From: Tunicatimonas pelagia
Lineage (GTDB): Bacteria; Bacteroidota; Bacteroidia; Cytophagales; Cyclobacteriaceae
Assembly (NCBI RefSeq): GCF_030506325.1
Contig: NZ_CP120683.1
Location: 4,663,001-4,727,000, forward strand
Direction: 5' to 3'
Length of the DNA stretch: 64,000 bases
The stretch's first letter is position 1. Each line of letters opens with the position of its first letter. Shown here piece by piece: positions 35,001-43,423 of this stretch. Under the pieces are notes generated by a model. The model did no database searches, was not told the origin of the DNA, and saw only the letters and a program-made list of their open reading frames with translations. Position numbers and translations under genes: made by a program.

Positions 35001-37547
35001 CTTTACAAGGTAATCGTTACAAATTTACTAACTGGCTGCTCAGAATCTCGGGTGATTGATATGAGCCTATCTGCTCCGCGGATTGATGATGTGACGGTAC
35101 AAAACGTAACTAATTGTGATATTCCGTACGGAAGTATCACCGTGACGATGCTGGGTGGCAATGAAAGCAGTTATCACTATATACTTATCCAAACGAGTCC
35201 GTTGGTAGATACGCTCTTAAGTACTACGTCTACAATTGACAATCTGGGTGTAGGTAATTATATGGTGCGGGCGTACGATCCAGCTACCGAGTGCGGAAGA
35301 TATACGGGTGGTACTAGTATTCAAATAAACGATGTAACTACTAGGCCATTAGTTACTCTGGACTCGGTGAAGGAGCAGACTGCTTGTCAATTTCCTTATA
35401 ATGGTCAGCTCAGTGTTACTACTCCAAACCCACAAAATATGGAATTTGTGTGGTACCGGGGCAGTGGTAGCTCTAGTGAAATAGTAGCAACCGGAGCTAT
35501 AACTCCCGATACGCTAAGCACACATATAACCGATGTGTATACGTTAATTACTACCAATACAATTACCGCCTGCTCATCAAGCCATCAATTTCGGTTGCCA
35601 GAAAACACGTCGGTAGCACTCAGTTATGCTAAACCTTACTACTATCTGGATGAGGGGAATCCTATCCCAACAATAGAAGGAACAACTGGAGGTACATTTA
35701 CCTCGAGCAACCCTACTAGTCTATTAGTAAATAGCACTTCGGGTGAAATTGATTTGGCGACTAGCGAACCAGGAGTTTATACCGTTACCTATACCGTAGA
35801 AGACTGCTCAGAAAGTGCATCGCAGGAAATAACGATTCTTGAGTTCCCTTCAATTTCGATAGCCCAAGCGAACGTGTGTGCTAATGAGGCAATTTCTCTC
35901 TCCGCCACCGGACGACATCCCACTGAGACTTATGAGTGGCAGATTATCCGCTCCGATAATATGCAGTTTGGTTTGCCTGCTTCAGTACGATCTCGCCCAT
36001 CATTCATTTATAATATAGACGAGCCAGGAGCTTACGAAGCGTGGGTGGTACTTAGTAATGAATACGCAACTGATACGGTGCTAGCTACTAGTTTTAGTGT
36101 TAAGGCGATTCCGGAGATTAATTTATCGGAATCTATCAACCTCGTAGCTGATTCATTATCTCTGACCGCAGTTGATGCCGAGCGAAGCGATACTACTTCG
36201 CTGACTTTTGAGTGGGTTCAAATAACGAATCAAGATACGGTAATATTGGCTTCGGAAAATACCCTTTGGGTGTACGAACCGAGCCTCTATGAAGTGAAAG
36301 TTAAGAACGATCAAGGGTGCTTGGCCACTAGTGAAGTTTTTGTTGTGGATGTTCGTCCCGAAATACAGACAATCACTTTTGATAGCATTCCGGATAAGCG
36401 GGTTGATGATCCTCCGTTCCAGTTATCAGCTATAGCTTCATCAGGATTGCCTACGCAGTTTACAATCATTCAAGGCACAGAACACATTAGCTTGAACGGC
36501 GATACAGTGAGTTTGCTTAGTGCAGGTCAGGTAGCTATTCAAGCCGAGCAAGCCGGTGATGAACGATACAAGTCGGCTGATCCCGTTTCGCGCGCATTTA
36601 CCATTCAGAAGGCGGAAAAGTTGCCCCGTGATACACTGTATCGAATTAGGCTGCAACTAAGTATCGAAGCTGACGATTCATCAGTTGAAGTGGTGCTGTA
36701 CCGAAAGCATAGCCAGGAAGTTCAGATGGTAGAGGAAAAAAGTGCTACTTCGCCCGCCGTAGTTTTTAGTGACTTGGAAGCAGGTGAGTACACGCTGAAA
36801 ATGAGCACTCAGCTCACTGATTGGGTAACGACTTACACCCAGCAACAGCTACTACTTAGTGAAGCTGATTGGATAATGCTTACTCAGGATACGCTGGTCT
36901 TGGGTCAACTTATTCGTACCCCAAATGAATCCGAAGCAGGAATTACCCTACAAGGAAGTTTTGTAGAAGTAGCTTCAGTCAACGGTGGTCGAATTGAACT
37001 GACACAGGGTATTTTGGCAGAAGGTACCCCAATTACTAATCTGGCGGTATATTTAGTTAGTGAATTAGATGGGAATTTGGTGGCAGTAGCCACAACTGAT
37101 GGCAAAGGTGAATTTTCATTCCCCAACATACCCGCCGGAACCTATCGCATTGTTGCCGACTATCAGGGATTACCAGCAGATGAGAACATATTTACCGTAG
37201 CTAACCAACCATTAGAACTCACCCTAATAGCTGGCGAACAAATCAGCTTAATCTCAACTGCTGAGGTGAAGGAGGACGACAATACGATAACGGGGGTAGA
37301 GGATGCGGTATCATCTAAGGTTGAGCATTACCCTAATCCAGTGAAAGATATGCTTCAGTTAAGGGTTCCATCGGATAAGGTAGGGAGCCAACTAACTATT
37401 ATGAATGCCAACGGACAGATAATCCTTTCCGAACCGTTAAACCGGAAGTCAGTAGGCATTTCTCTTTCGCATCTTAGTAGTGGTTATTATCAGGTGAAGA
37501 TCATTCATCGTGGTAAAACTCAGTCTTTCAAAATCCTGAAAGAGTAA
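32022..37547 (+). CDS. Giant T9SS-secreted FG-GAP/VCBS surface protein
   Basis: This 1841-residue protein has a signal peptide (MKYLVLSALLSVPFSVSA, then QCPDC). Three Ca-binding D-G-D-G repeats follow, spaced about 30 residues (NDGIDNDGDGLTDCEDPSC and relatives), each with Cys pairs. Residues about 170-650 form an FG-GAP/VCBS-type beta propeller (ADTDGDGTPEAI, ADVDDDGLGEIFIV, DFNSDGHLDVLMGG, DFDSDGASEIIYRD, ADVNGDGEAEIVVSC). Ig-like and SprB-like modules follow, then a carboxypeptidase-regulatory-like fold (LAVYLVSELDGNLVAVATTD, GTYRIVADYQG). A type A T9SS C-terminal domain (VEHYPNPVKDMLQLRV, LSSGYYQVKIIHRG) ends it. An adhesion or surface role is likely. Confidence 0.88.
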   Translation: MKYLVLSALLSVPFSVSAQCPDCYNPVLSCYNTPACVLQRMEGDLNGIPINCNDGIDNDGDGLTDCEDPSCNCTTNNVEICNDGIDNDGDGLIDCQDRGDCGASVACETDCSNGIDDDGDGFYDYYDGDCTADSGNTNTYIVATTDCEVQPTGNVFSIRQVDASANQTSAAMGMPMVADTDGDGTPEAITTNNQTGDIYVLNGADLSEIERQVGFGQGIWAYPVVADVDDDGLGEIFIVGNDGTIKAYQNDLTSYWEDSLPTFSSGRVAGIADFNLDGTPEMYQMNEIRDATTGNVLIPGSHGTPTYPSANNWQRDLNSAPVAIDLLDDNACADCSGLELVLGHIVYSVDLDNKHLTEVLNMDDATTKPADYKIGGYHPKDANFVNQNWSTTAVLDFNSDGHLDVLMGGTTGNKDGATSVFFWDLQNSEVKMFIVARPGNTIATNRGNFRDLNGGSCNNNGELCTWRRGLGALSVANIDTDSGLEVVFMSGSSLYALDENLDLEWENHSSFWESSSGGTGVSTFDFDSDGASEIIYRDEINLHIVDGANGTIVSNLLDGSFCSSQTMIEYPIIADVNGDGEAEIVVSCGRDRNTYGQPPATSSTRVNGHIAVYKAEGQWPSARKVWNQFSYFNTNINDDLSIPPVVQPHHLNFAQSCADPGAENKFPLNKFLSQSAYISSCGNPVFPAPRLDFVADSIEITSPTCPDREFGIRLIVVNNGDQPVTEAIPVSFYNQNPQQAYPDTDSNPHFAKVDVLPPSSLMPGEQLDTVLQITGTSGSYPLFISLNDRGPYNESGAEISNTVFYPLTELNGPIRECDQTPTIISNNIDPLPFQVQAQKIRDNRKCPGEIGVDNNGEVQVLDQSGNPLPASEYDFVWTDIASGAIVSKSAIATQLDSGNYRIEATYNNGGSTCLGTADTVRVERLEDWPDEEIVTVEIIQSVSNCTPGTADGQARVLIDGISPDEAVYQVRWEDVQGGDTMAVGHTANNLTPILYKVIVTNLLTGCSESRVIDMSLSAPRIDDVTVQNVTNCDIPYGSITVTMLGGNESSYHYILIQTSPLVDTLLSTTSTIDNLGVGNYMVRAYDPATECGRYTGGTSIQINDVTTRPLVTLDSVKEQTACQFPYNGQLSVTTPNPQNMEFVWYRGSGSSSEIVATGAITPDTLSTHITDVYTLITTNTITACSSSHQFRLPENTSVALSYAKPYYYLDEGNPIPTIEGTTGGTFTSSNPTSLLVNSTSGEIDLATSEPGVYTVTYTVEDCSESASQEITILEFPSISIAQANVCANEAISLSATGRHPTETYEWQIIRSDNMQFGLPASVRSRPSFIYNIDEPGAYEAWVVLSNEYATDTVLATSFSVKAIPEINLSESINLVADSLSLTAVDAERSDTTSLTFEWVQITNQDTVILASENTLWVYEPSLYEVKVKNDQGCLATSEVFVVDVRPEIQTITFDSIPDKRVDDPPFQLSAIASSGLPTQFTIIQGTEHISLNGDTVSLLSAGQVAIQAEQAGDERYKSADPVSRAFTIQKAEKLPRDTLYRIRLQLSIEADDSSVEVVLYRKHSQEVQMVEEKSATSPAVVFSDLEAGEYTLKMSTQLTDWVTTYTQQQLLLSEADWIMLTQDTLVLGQLIRTPNESEAGITLQGSFVEVASVNGGRIELTQGILAEGTPITNLAVYLVSELDGNLVAVATTDGKGEFSFPNIPAGTYRIVADYQGLPADENIFTVANQPLELTLIAGEQISLISTAEVKEDDNTITGVEDAVSSKVEHYPNPVKDMLQLRVPSDKVGSQLTIMNANGQIILSEPLNRKSVGISLSHLSSGYYQVKIIHRGKTQSFKILKE

Positions 37548-37554
37548 CGATTAG

Positions 37555-38331
37555 TTAGCTTTCGGCTTTGCTGAATAAACGGTAGGCATTTTGGTTAGTC
37601 TTCTCCGCGATAGTCTCTGGAGTGGTTTTGGTAAATTCAGCTACCTTTTCGCCAATCAAGGGAATGTAGCTAGGTTCGTTCCGTTTGCCCCGGTGCGGAG
37701 TAGGAGCCAGGTAAGGGCTGTCGGTTTCTAATACTATTTTATCTACATTGAGGTGCGGAATCACATCGTTCATGCCGGAGTTTTTAAAGGTGCTTACACC
37801 GCCTAATCCGAGATAGAAACCAGCGTCAGTAATCCGCTCACCTTCTTCCACGCTACCAGTGAAGCAGTGAAATATTCCGGTGAGATCATCGCTGTTAAGC
37901 TCTTCTACAATTTGGATAGCATTCTCAAATGAGTCGCGGGTATGGATCACAATGGGCAATTGGTGCTTCTTTGCCAAGTCTATCTGAATACGAAATGCTT
38001 CCTGTTGTTGTTCTTTAAAGGTAGTGTCCCAGTAGTAATCCAGCCCAATTTCGCCTACGGCTACAAACGATCGTTTGCCGAGCCACTCTTCTACCAAATA
38101 AAGCTCGCGTTCAAAATCTTTTTTTACACTACACGGATGCAAGCCCATCATCGGAATGCATTGCTCAGGATAACGGTGTTCCAGCTCCAGCATGGCATCA
38201 ACCGTAGTATGGTCAATATTGGGCATGTAAATACGGTTCACACTAGCTTCCTGGCAGCGGTTCAGCACATCAGCAATATCTTCTGTAAACTGCTCGTCGT
38301 AAATATGCGCGTGCGTATCAATCCATTCCAT
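37555..38331 (-). CDS. tatD: TatD-family metal-dependent DNase
   Basis: The 258-residue amidohydrolase-fold enzyme has DTHAHIYDEQF, GEIGLDYYWD, PIVIHTRDS, FHCFTGSVEEG and VLETDSPYLAP, the metal-ligand motifs of TatD nucleases. These act on DNA in repair and DNA degradation. It converges with the giant surface protein gene, leaving only 7 nt between stops and no room for a terminator. A 49-nt hairpin lies upstream of its start. Confidence 0.95.
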   Translation of the reverse strand: MEWIDTHAHIYDEQFTEDIADVLNRCQEASVNRIYMPNIDHTTVDAMLELEHRYPEQCIPMMGLHPCSVKKDFERELYLVEEWLGKRSFVAVGEIGLDYYWDTTFKEQQQEAFRIQIDLAKKHQLPIVIHTRDSFENAIQIVEELNSDDLTGIFHCFTGSVEEGERITDAGFYLGLGGVSTFKNSGMNDVIPHLNVDKIVLETDSPYLAPTPHRGKRNEPSYIPLIGEKVAEFTKTTPETIAEKTNQNAYRLFSKAES

Positions 38332-38368
38332 AGGGGTAGTGTTATCGTTTCTGAGTGTTAAAGTTACG

Positions 38369-38417
38369 GAGTTCTGAGTTCACAGTTCTGGGTTTAAAAT
38401 TACTGAACTCAGAACTC
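38369..38417. repeat. Perfect 14-bp inverted repeat
   Basis: GAGTTCTGAGTTCA (38369-38382) is exactly inverted at 38404-38417 with a 21-nt loop. The sequence lies between tatD and the deacetylase gene, both on the minus strand. There is no adjacent T-run on either side, so it is more likely a repeat than a terminator. GTTCTG also recurs within the loop. Confidence 0.6.
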
Positions 38418-38446
38418 AAAACTCTGGCTTCAGAACCAATTGGACA

Positions 38447-39088
38447 CTATAACACCCCAAAAGTATACCCCTGTTCGGTGAAATGCTCAATATAGCGAGG
38501 TAGCACGTAGGTGAGGTTCTTTTGGGCTTTGTAGTTATCGTGAAAAATAATGATTGTTCCGGGGCGGGTATGCTGAATGCAGCGTTCCAAACAGGCGTCA
38601 TGATTGAAATCAGCGTCGAAATCACCCGACAAAATATCCCACATAATAATCTGATAGCGAGGTAGCAGTTGCTGTATCTGCTTAAGCTTGATTTTTCCGT
38701 AAGGAGGGCGAAACAATTTCTTTTGAGACATATCCGAAGGCGAAAGTAACTCCTCGCATTGAAGAATATTTCTTAGGTAAGAAAAATTTTCGGTATTCCA
38801 GCCATTAATATGGTTATACGTATGGTTGCCTACTCGGTGGCCGCCATCTTTTAATGCTTGATATAATTCGGGGTGTTGGTGTATGTTGTTGCCCACGCAG
38901 AAAAAGGTGCCATAGACCTGCCAACTTTTGAGTACTTGAAGCACCCAGGGGGTGAGTTCAGGAATGGGACCATCATCAAATGTCAGATAAATCTTTTTGT
39001 ACTCAGGGCAGTCAGCATCCTGAAATTTATCCCAGACGAGGCTCGGATAAATACGTTTGAGCATTGATGGGGTCTTGAAAAAATTCAT
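38447..39088 (-). CDS. Polysaccharide deacetylase (NodB/CE4 type)
   Basis: The 213-residue protein matches the NodB fold: LTFDDGPIPELTP (catalytic Asp pair), VGNHTYNHI (metal His pair), RPPYGKI and a late GTIIIFHDN. CE4 enzymes remove acetyl groups from peptidoglycan or other GlcNAc polymers. No signal peptide is evident, which is usual in the Bacteroidota members. ATG 39088 (MNFFKTPSMLKRIYP) or the Met nine residues later could start it. It is 11 nt from the phosphatase gene on the same strand, so the two may be cotranscribed. Confidence 0.92.
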   Translation of the reverse strand: MNFFKTPSMLKRIYPSLVWDKFQDADCPEYKKIYLTFDDGPIPELTPWVLQVLKSWQVYGTFFCVGNNIHQHPELYQALKDGGHRVGNHTYNHINGWNTENFSYLRNILQCEELLSPSDMSQKKLFRPPYGKIKLKQIQQLLPRYQIIMWDILSGDFDADFNHDACLERCIQHTRPGTIIIFHDNYKAQKNLTYVLPRYIEHFTEQGYTFGVL

Positions 39089-39099
39089 AACCCAGTTGG

Positions 39100-40362
39100 T
39101 TAGCCGTTCATTAACCGGGAAGTGTTTACCCGAACCGAAAGAAACGTAATATCATCATCGTACTCCTTACCACCATTAAATTCAGTAAGGCTGTTAAATA
39201 TTTGCTGGTGCATTGATGGTAAGTTGGTAGAATCTTGCTGGGTAAGTAGTTCTTCCAAGCGTTCAATCCCGAACTCTTCGCCATCTGAATTGAAGGTTTC
39301 AGTTAGTCCGTCGGTGTAGGCAAACAGTAAGAAGTCGTCTAGGTCGTAGACCACCCCTTGGTTCAGGAAGGGCAGTGGCTGAAAGCTGCCGAGCATTACG
39401 GTACCTTGGTCAAGCTGAGAGACTTGGTTCTGATAAACGAGCAGCGGCGGAATATGTCCGGCGTTGATGTACAGTAGCTTGCGCGACTCTTTATCGAAGA
39501 TGGCGGCAAAGAAGGTGATAAAATTTTCACCATTGGCACTTTGCATTACTTGGTAGTTCAACTCATTCACAATCTCTTTGAGATTCATGGTCTGTCGGGC
39601 AATGGTTCGGAGGGCTGCCTGGAAGTTAGACATAAGCAGGGCTGCCGGAATGCCTTTGCCCGAAACATCAGCAATACACACTAGAAAATAGTTAGCCGTT
39701 AGCTGAATGAAATCGTAGTAGTCGCCACCTACCGAGTAATGAGGAACGTAACTGGCTTCTACCGAAAGCCCCGGCTGTTGAGGTAAGTTCTTAGGGAACA
39801 AGAATTGCTGCACCTGCTGAGCAATTTCCATTTCCTTACGGATAGCTTCTTGAGCCAACTGCCGTCGAGCAAGCTTTTTATTCTCAATAGCAACGATAAT
39901 AATGTTGCTCAGGGCTTGAATAAACGTAGTGCCGGTTTGAGTGGAAGAAGCATCAATGTCTTTTTTAAGTCCGCTTACAAAAACCAGAGCCAACACTCGT
40001 TCTTTGTGCAATACGGGGATAAGTATGTCGAACTCATCGAAAGAGCTGGGTTCGTTTAGATCATGTACGTAACTGATTTCCTGAATCGGTAGAAAATGCT
40101 CGGGAAGTAGCACTTTGTTAAAATCAGTGTTGGTGCCGAAGTTGGTTTTACACTCCCAGCGGTCGGGCTGCCCTTCCTGTTCCTGCAAAACATAAAGCGC
40201 CAGCTTCTTAATGCTCAGATTCGCCCGAAGGGTAAAATTATAAATTTTATACAGTGAAGCCTCGGGCAGATTATTATTAATAGCCTGGGTGACTTCTAAC
40301 AGTGAATTCAATTCCAGCTCTTTGAGCCCAAATTGATTTTGTAATGCATCAGTGATCTTCAT
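39100..40362 (-). CDS. GAF-like plus SpoIIE/RsbU-type PP2C phosphatase
   Basis: The C-terminal half is a PP2C-family serine/threonine phosphatase domain: GGDYYDFIQL, VCIADVSGKGIPAALLMSNFQAALR, INAGHIPPLLV, FLLFAYTDGLTETFN and EYDDDITFLSVRV, with metal-binding Asp residues in place. The N-terminal about 200 residues look like a GAF-type sensor (VLALVFVSGLKKD) and a helical linker (QAIRKEMEIAQQVQQFLFPKNLP). The frame is open to 40401, but ATG 40362 (MKITDALQNQFGLK) with upstream GGGAG is more likely, giving 420 residues. Such proteins act in partner-switching signalling. No anti-sigma gene lies nearby. Confidence 0.9.
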   Translation of the reverse strand: MKITDALQNQFGLKELELNSLLEVTQAINNNLPEASLYKIYNFTLRANLSIKKLALYVLQEQEGQPDRWECKTNFGTNTDFNKVLLPEHFLPIQEISYVHDLNEPSSFDEFDILIPVLHKERVLALVFVSGLKKDIDASSTQTGTTFIQALSNIIIVAIENKKLARRQLAQEAIRKEMEIAQQVQQFLFPKNLPQQPGLSVEASYVPHYSVGGDYYDFIQLTANYFLVCIADVSGKGIPAALLMSNFQAALRTIARQTMNLKEIVNELNYQVMQSANGENFITFFAAIFDKESRKLLYINAGHIPPLLVYQNQVSQLDQGTVMLGSFQPLPFLNQGVVYDLDDFLLFAYTDGLTETFNSDGEEFGIERLEELLTQQDSTNLPSMHQQIFNSLTEFNGGKEYDDDITFLSVRVNTSRLMNG

Positions 40363-40730
40363 AGTAACTCCCGCTGTAGATAAAAAAATGGCGTTGACCA
40401 AATATTTTTCCTAAATTAAGGAATATAGATCAAAACAAAATTAGCATTTTCAGTGGATATGTCTAGCCAATGCAGTGTTTTGCGTAAAAGCAATTAAAAT
40501 ACGGTTAGAAATCGAATTGCTATTGCAACGTTTTTTAGCAAAATTGGGTCGGGTAAAGAGGTCAGAGAGCTAAAGGTGTTCATTAAAGAACACTAATGTT
40601 TCGTTTGCGGACAGTCATAGTTCATTAGAAATGATACAAAAATTTGATAATCAGTGCTTTATGTTTTAGGCATAGGTTTGGGAATACCAGTACCAAACAA
40701 CATTACTTAATATCCAAAAAGCAAAAAATT
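40363..40730. other. Intergenic region between divergent genes
   Basis: This 368-bp region separates the phosphatase (minus) and the small TPR-like gene (plus). It holds a candidate promoter for the plus gene at 40673-40680; no other structure was seen. Confidence 0.4.
40673..40680 (+). promoter_or_regulatory. Candidate Bacteroidota -7 element before the small TPR-like gene
   Basis: TAGGTTTG matches TAnnTTTG. TTTG at 40643-40646 could be the -33 element, but the spacer of 26 nt is longer than the usual 17-23. The start of transcription would be near 40687, leaving a leader of about 44 nt before ATG 40731. Confidence 0.4.
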
Positions 40731-41147
40731 ATGAAAAACACCATCAACACCCTCCTTCGAACACTAGTTGCTGCTACTTTCTTACTAACCGTATCGTTTG
40801 GTGCTTTTGCCAACAACAATACTGACAAAACGACCCAGCGGGCTCGTGAAGCCGTAGAAAATGCTGCACCCGATGATTGGTACACTCTGGCCAAAGCAGC
40901 TGAGAAGTGTATCGCCAAAAAAGTAAACCTGAAGGAAGCTGCCGAGTGGCTAAACAAATCATTAGCTATTCACGAATCGGCCTTCAACCTAAAAGTAAAG
41001 GGGGATTACTACGTACACAACCAACTTCCCGAAAAAGCGCTGGAGTATTACAGCAAAAGTATTCGGGTAGGTAAGCTAGAGGATCCGTCGTATATGGATG
41101 CTGAAACCCAAGACAAAATTTTAGCCTTAGTTCGACAAATAGGTTAG
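40731..41147 (+). CDS. Small exported TPR-like protein
   Basis: This 138-residue protein carries a signal peptide (MKNTINTLLRTLVAATFLLTVSFGAFA, cut before NNNTD). Short TPR-like helix pairs follow (WYTLAKAAEKCIAKKVNLKEAAEWLNKSLAI, AFNLKVKGDYYVHNQLPEKALEYYSKSI, each with typical Ala/Gly/Leu spacing). ATG 40731 is chosen over 40644 because it begins the signal peptide. Family and function are unknown; TPR folds bind proteins, so a periplasmic scaffolding role is possible. It is followed by a strong terminator and is transcribed alone. Confidence 0.75.
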   Translation: MKNTINTLLRTLVAATFLLTVSFGAFANNNTDKTTQRAREAVENAAPDDWYTLAKAAEKCIAKKVNLKEAAEWLNKSLAIHESAFNLKVKGDYYVHNQLPEKALEYYSKSIRVGKLEDPSYMDAETQDKILALVRQIG

Positions 41148-41169
41148 TAACAAATAAACGAGTGAAAAG

Positions 41170-41207
41170 GCCTTCCTTCAAAATGTATTTTTAGGAAGGC
41201 TTTTTTT
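41170..41207 (+). terminator. Rho-independent terminator after the small TPR-like gene
   Basis: GCCTTCCT (41170-41177) pairs with AGGAAGGC (41193-41200), with a loop of 15 nt and a run of seven T (41201-41207). Confidence 0.85.
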
Positions 41208-41292
41208 ATGCTGCTTTCTTAGATAGGCAGAAGCAAAGGTTAAAGCCATTATTTGGTATGTTCGCATTTTGCGAATTAACTTTCACCAAGCT

Positions 41293-41832
41293 ATGGCTCA
41301 TTTTACATTTATCTTGCTGTTTATTAGCATATCGTATACTTCGCTTTCTCAAGATTTCTCTCCTCAACATCCAATTGTGCCGAAGTTTGGCGGAATCTAC
41401 GCTATCCCCGAAGTGGAGAAGGGCCCGGATACCACCCTGACCTATCGTGTGGTGATTGACGTAACCCAAGGTGCCGAAAAGTCAGACGAACTTAATCCTG
41501 CGCTGAATAATATCGCTCGTATGCTAAACCTGCACGGGCTAGGGGGAGTGCCGAAGGGGCAAATGGAAGTAGTGGCCGTAATCCATTCCCTGGCTACGCC
41601 TACAGTATTAACCGATGAAGCCTACCAGGAAAAATTTGGCTGCGATAACCCGAACGGTGAGCTGATTGAGGCACTGACTGATGCTGGAGTGCAGCTATTC
41701 GTCTGTGGGCAGTCGTTGCTGGCTCGAGATTTTTACCCTCAGCCGTTGCATCCCGATATTATGGTTTCTATTTCTGCACTCACCATTCTGACTGAGTACC
41801 AGCAAAATGGTTTCGCTCTGCTGAAATTCTAG
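41293..41832 (+). CDS. DsrE-like small exported protein
   Basis: After a signal peptide (MAHFTFILLFISISYTSLSQ) the about 150-residue remainder resembles the DsrE/DsrF-like fold: RVVIDVTQGAEKSDELNPALNNIARMLN, MEVVAVIHSLATPTVLT, LTDAGVQLFVCGQSLLARD. Cys residues in FGCDNPNG and LFVCGQ might act in sulfur chemistry. ATG 41293 is used, since the TTG at 41269 would spoil the signal peptide. Its stop overlaps that of the convergent thioredoxin-like gene by four nt (CTAG, 41829-41832). Function unknown; the neighbour suggests redox or sulfur handling. Confidence 0.6.
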   Translation: MAHFTFILLFISISYTSLSQDFSPQHPIVPKFGGIYAIPEVEKGPDTTLTYRVVIDVTQGAEKSDELNPALNNIARMLNLHGLGGVPKGQMEVVAVIHSLATPTVLTDEAYQEKFGCDNPNGELIEALTDAGVQLFVCGQSLLARDFYPQPLHPDIMVSISALTILTEYQQNGFALLKF

Positions 41833-43088
41833 CTAGGTTGTTCTAGCAATGCATCCATTCGCTCATTAAATTCCTGCACAAACGCTTCGTAGTATTCCCC
41901 GGTGCCCGGCCCACTAAAGCCGGTATGGATGTTGGCTACTTCGCCGTTTTGGTCAATATAAATCAGCGTTGGGAATGACATTATTCGGTTGAGCATGGGC
42001 AGGGTTTCGGCGGCTTGTTCTTTGTCAGATGTTCCGGCAATCAGAAAATCGTATTCTACGCCTAGCTTGTCTACCATCTTCTGTACTCTTTTTTGGGCGT
42101 AGCTAAAATCGTCTTTTTGTTCGTAAGCTAGCCCAATAATTTCCACTCCACGGTCTCGGTTTTTGCGGTACCAGTCTGCCAGAAATTTAGTTTCGTCCAT
42201 GCAGTTGGGGCACCAAGTCCCGAAGATTTGTACGAGCACTACTTTACCGTTGTACTTAGGGTTACTGAGCGAGACACTATCCCCTTGCAAATCAGGAAAA
42301 GTGAAGGCCAAACGGTCGTAACCTTCTTTCAAATAAATGAGCGAATTGGCATCGGCTAATGCGGCATTTTCATCCCGCTCGGCAGTCCAGTTAGTGTGGT
42401 AATGAGAGCCCGACCAGAAGTCACCTTGTAGCGACCCATCTTCCTGTATTTTTGCCCGGAATAAAAAGGCGTGTTCACCATCGAAAGTACTGAGCAGTAA
42501 TTCATCATTTACCACGTTGCCTTCGAGGAATCGGTAGTCGCCCGTGGCAGTCAGAAATGACCCAGTAACTCGGTTCCCCTGCTGCTCAAAAATCCCGACC
42601 GAAGCAAGGCTGTCGTCGGCAAATTGTACCGCCCATTTTCCGCTAACTTCAGCGGGCGTTTCGGCAGTAGTCAGGGCAAAACGGTAGTCGTCTCCCAGCC
42701 GAGCTTCAAAGGGAAGTTGGTAGTCTTCTTCGTAGTTCTTTCTCCAGTATCCTGTCCATCGGTCACCTTCGTTTTTAGCTACAATTTCAGTATCAAAAAT
42801 ATGCATCGGAATTCGCACCGAATCACCCTCCAGATAGACCTCATCTACCCGTAGTTTTTCCTCAGCATTTTCTAAATAAAGTTCGTATATTCGAGAGGTA
42901 TCTGAGGAAGAATTACCTACTTCCCTTAGGTCGAACGTAAACGGTAAAACCTGACCCGGTAGCTCTAGAGTAGCCCGCCATTTTCCAACGGTGAGTGTGG
43001 AGGGAGAAGAAGGCTGTTGACCAGATGATGTGCACGCTGCCAGCGCAATTGCAAGAGCAAAAATAAGAGAATTGGTACGTAGGATCAT
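41829..43088 (-). CDS. TlpA/thioredoxin-like lipoprotein
   Basis: The 419-residue protein has a lipoprotein signal (ALAIALAACTSS). An N-terminal beta-rich domain of about 230 residues follows, then a thioredoxin-like domain with the active site FGTWCPNCMDETKF and the conserved cis-Pro segment FPTLIYIDQ. Such proteins are membrane-anchored thiol-disulfide reductases, often helping cytochrome maturation, with the N-terminal domain for a partner. No ccm or hydrogenase gene lies next to it. It converges with the DsrE-like gene, with overlapping stops. Confidence 0.88.
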   Translation of the reverse strand: MILRTNSLIFALAIALAACTSSGQQPSSPSTLTVGKWRATLELPGQVLPFTFDLREVGNSSSDTSRIYELYLENAEEKLRVDEVYLEGDSVRIPMHIFDTEIVAKNEGDRWTGYWRKNYEEDYQLPFEARLGDDYRFALTTAETPAEVSGKWAVQFADDSLASVGIFEQQGNRVTGSFLTATGDYRFLEGNVVNDELLLSTFDGEHAFLFRAKIQEDGSLQGDFWSGSHYHTNWTAERDENAALADANSLIYLKEGYDRLAFTFPDLQGDSVSLSNPKYNGKVVLVQIFGTWCPNCMDETKFLADWYRKNRDRGVEIIGLAYEQKDDFSYAQKRVQKMVDKLGVEYDFLIAGTSDKEQAAETLPMLNRIMSFPTLIYIDQNGEVANIHTGFSGPGTGEYYEAFVQEFNERMDALLEQPS

Positions 43089-43377
43089 GGGTTGAGAGAT
43101 TCAATGAAAACGCGAAGATAAGCTTCGGGGGTCAATAAATGAAACTCCAGTTCATCATCGCCTCAACCTAATTTATTATTTAAATAATATGATGTTATTT
43201 ATGCTGTTAGTATTCTGCTGCTGGCTGAAATTAAAGAATTAGCGAAACGGTAATATTTGCTACCATTTCACTAGTAAAAGTTAGAGTGGTTAAAGTGTCA
43301 AATTGTACTTTTAATAAGTATAGCTCTAAAAAATGCTCAAAAACGCGGGTTAGGTTGTAAGAAAAAGGGATAAATTG
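43089..43377. other. Intergenic region upstream of the dcw cluster
   Basis: The 289-bp AT-rich stretch between the thioredoxin-like gene and the mraZ control region has no gene. It precedes the MraZ boxes and promoter given separately. Confidence 0.4.
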
Positions 43378-43402
43378 GTGGTAAAAAGTGGGAGGAAGTG
43401 GA
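43378..43402 (+). promoter_or_regulatory. Three MraZ-type operator boxes (GTGGN repeats)
   Basis: GTGGT at 43378-43382, GTGGG at 43388-43392 and GTGGA at 43398-43402 recur at exactly 10-bp steps. MraZ of other bacteria binds direct TGGGN-type repeats with such spacing upstream of its own gene. The last box sits where the -33 element of the promoter at 43424-43431 would be, so MraZ binding should block transcription. Confidence 0.75.
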
Positions 43403-43423
43403 GGAAATTACGTAAACAATTCG

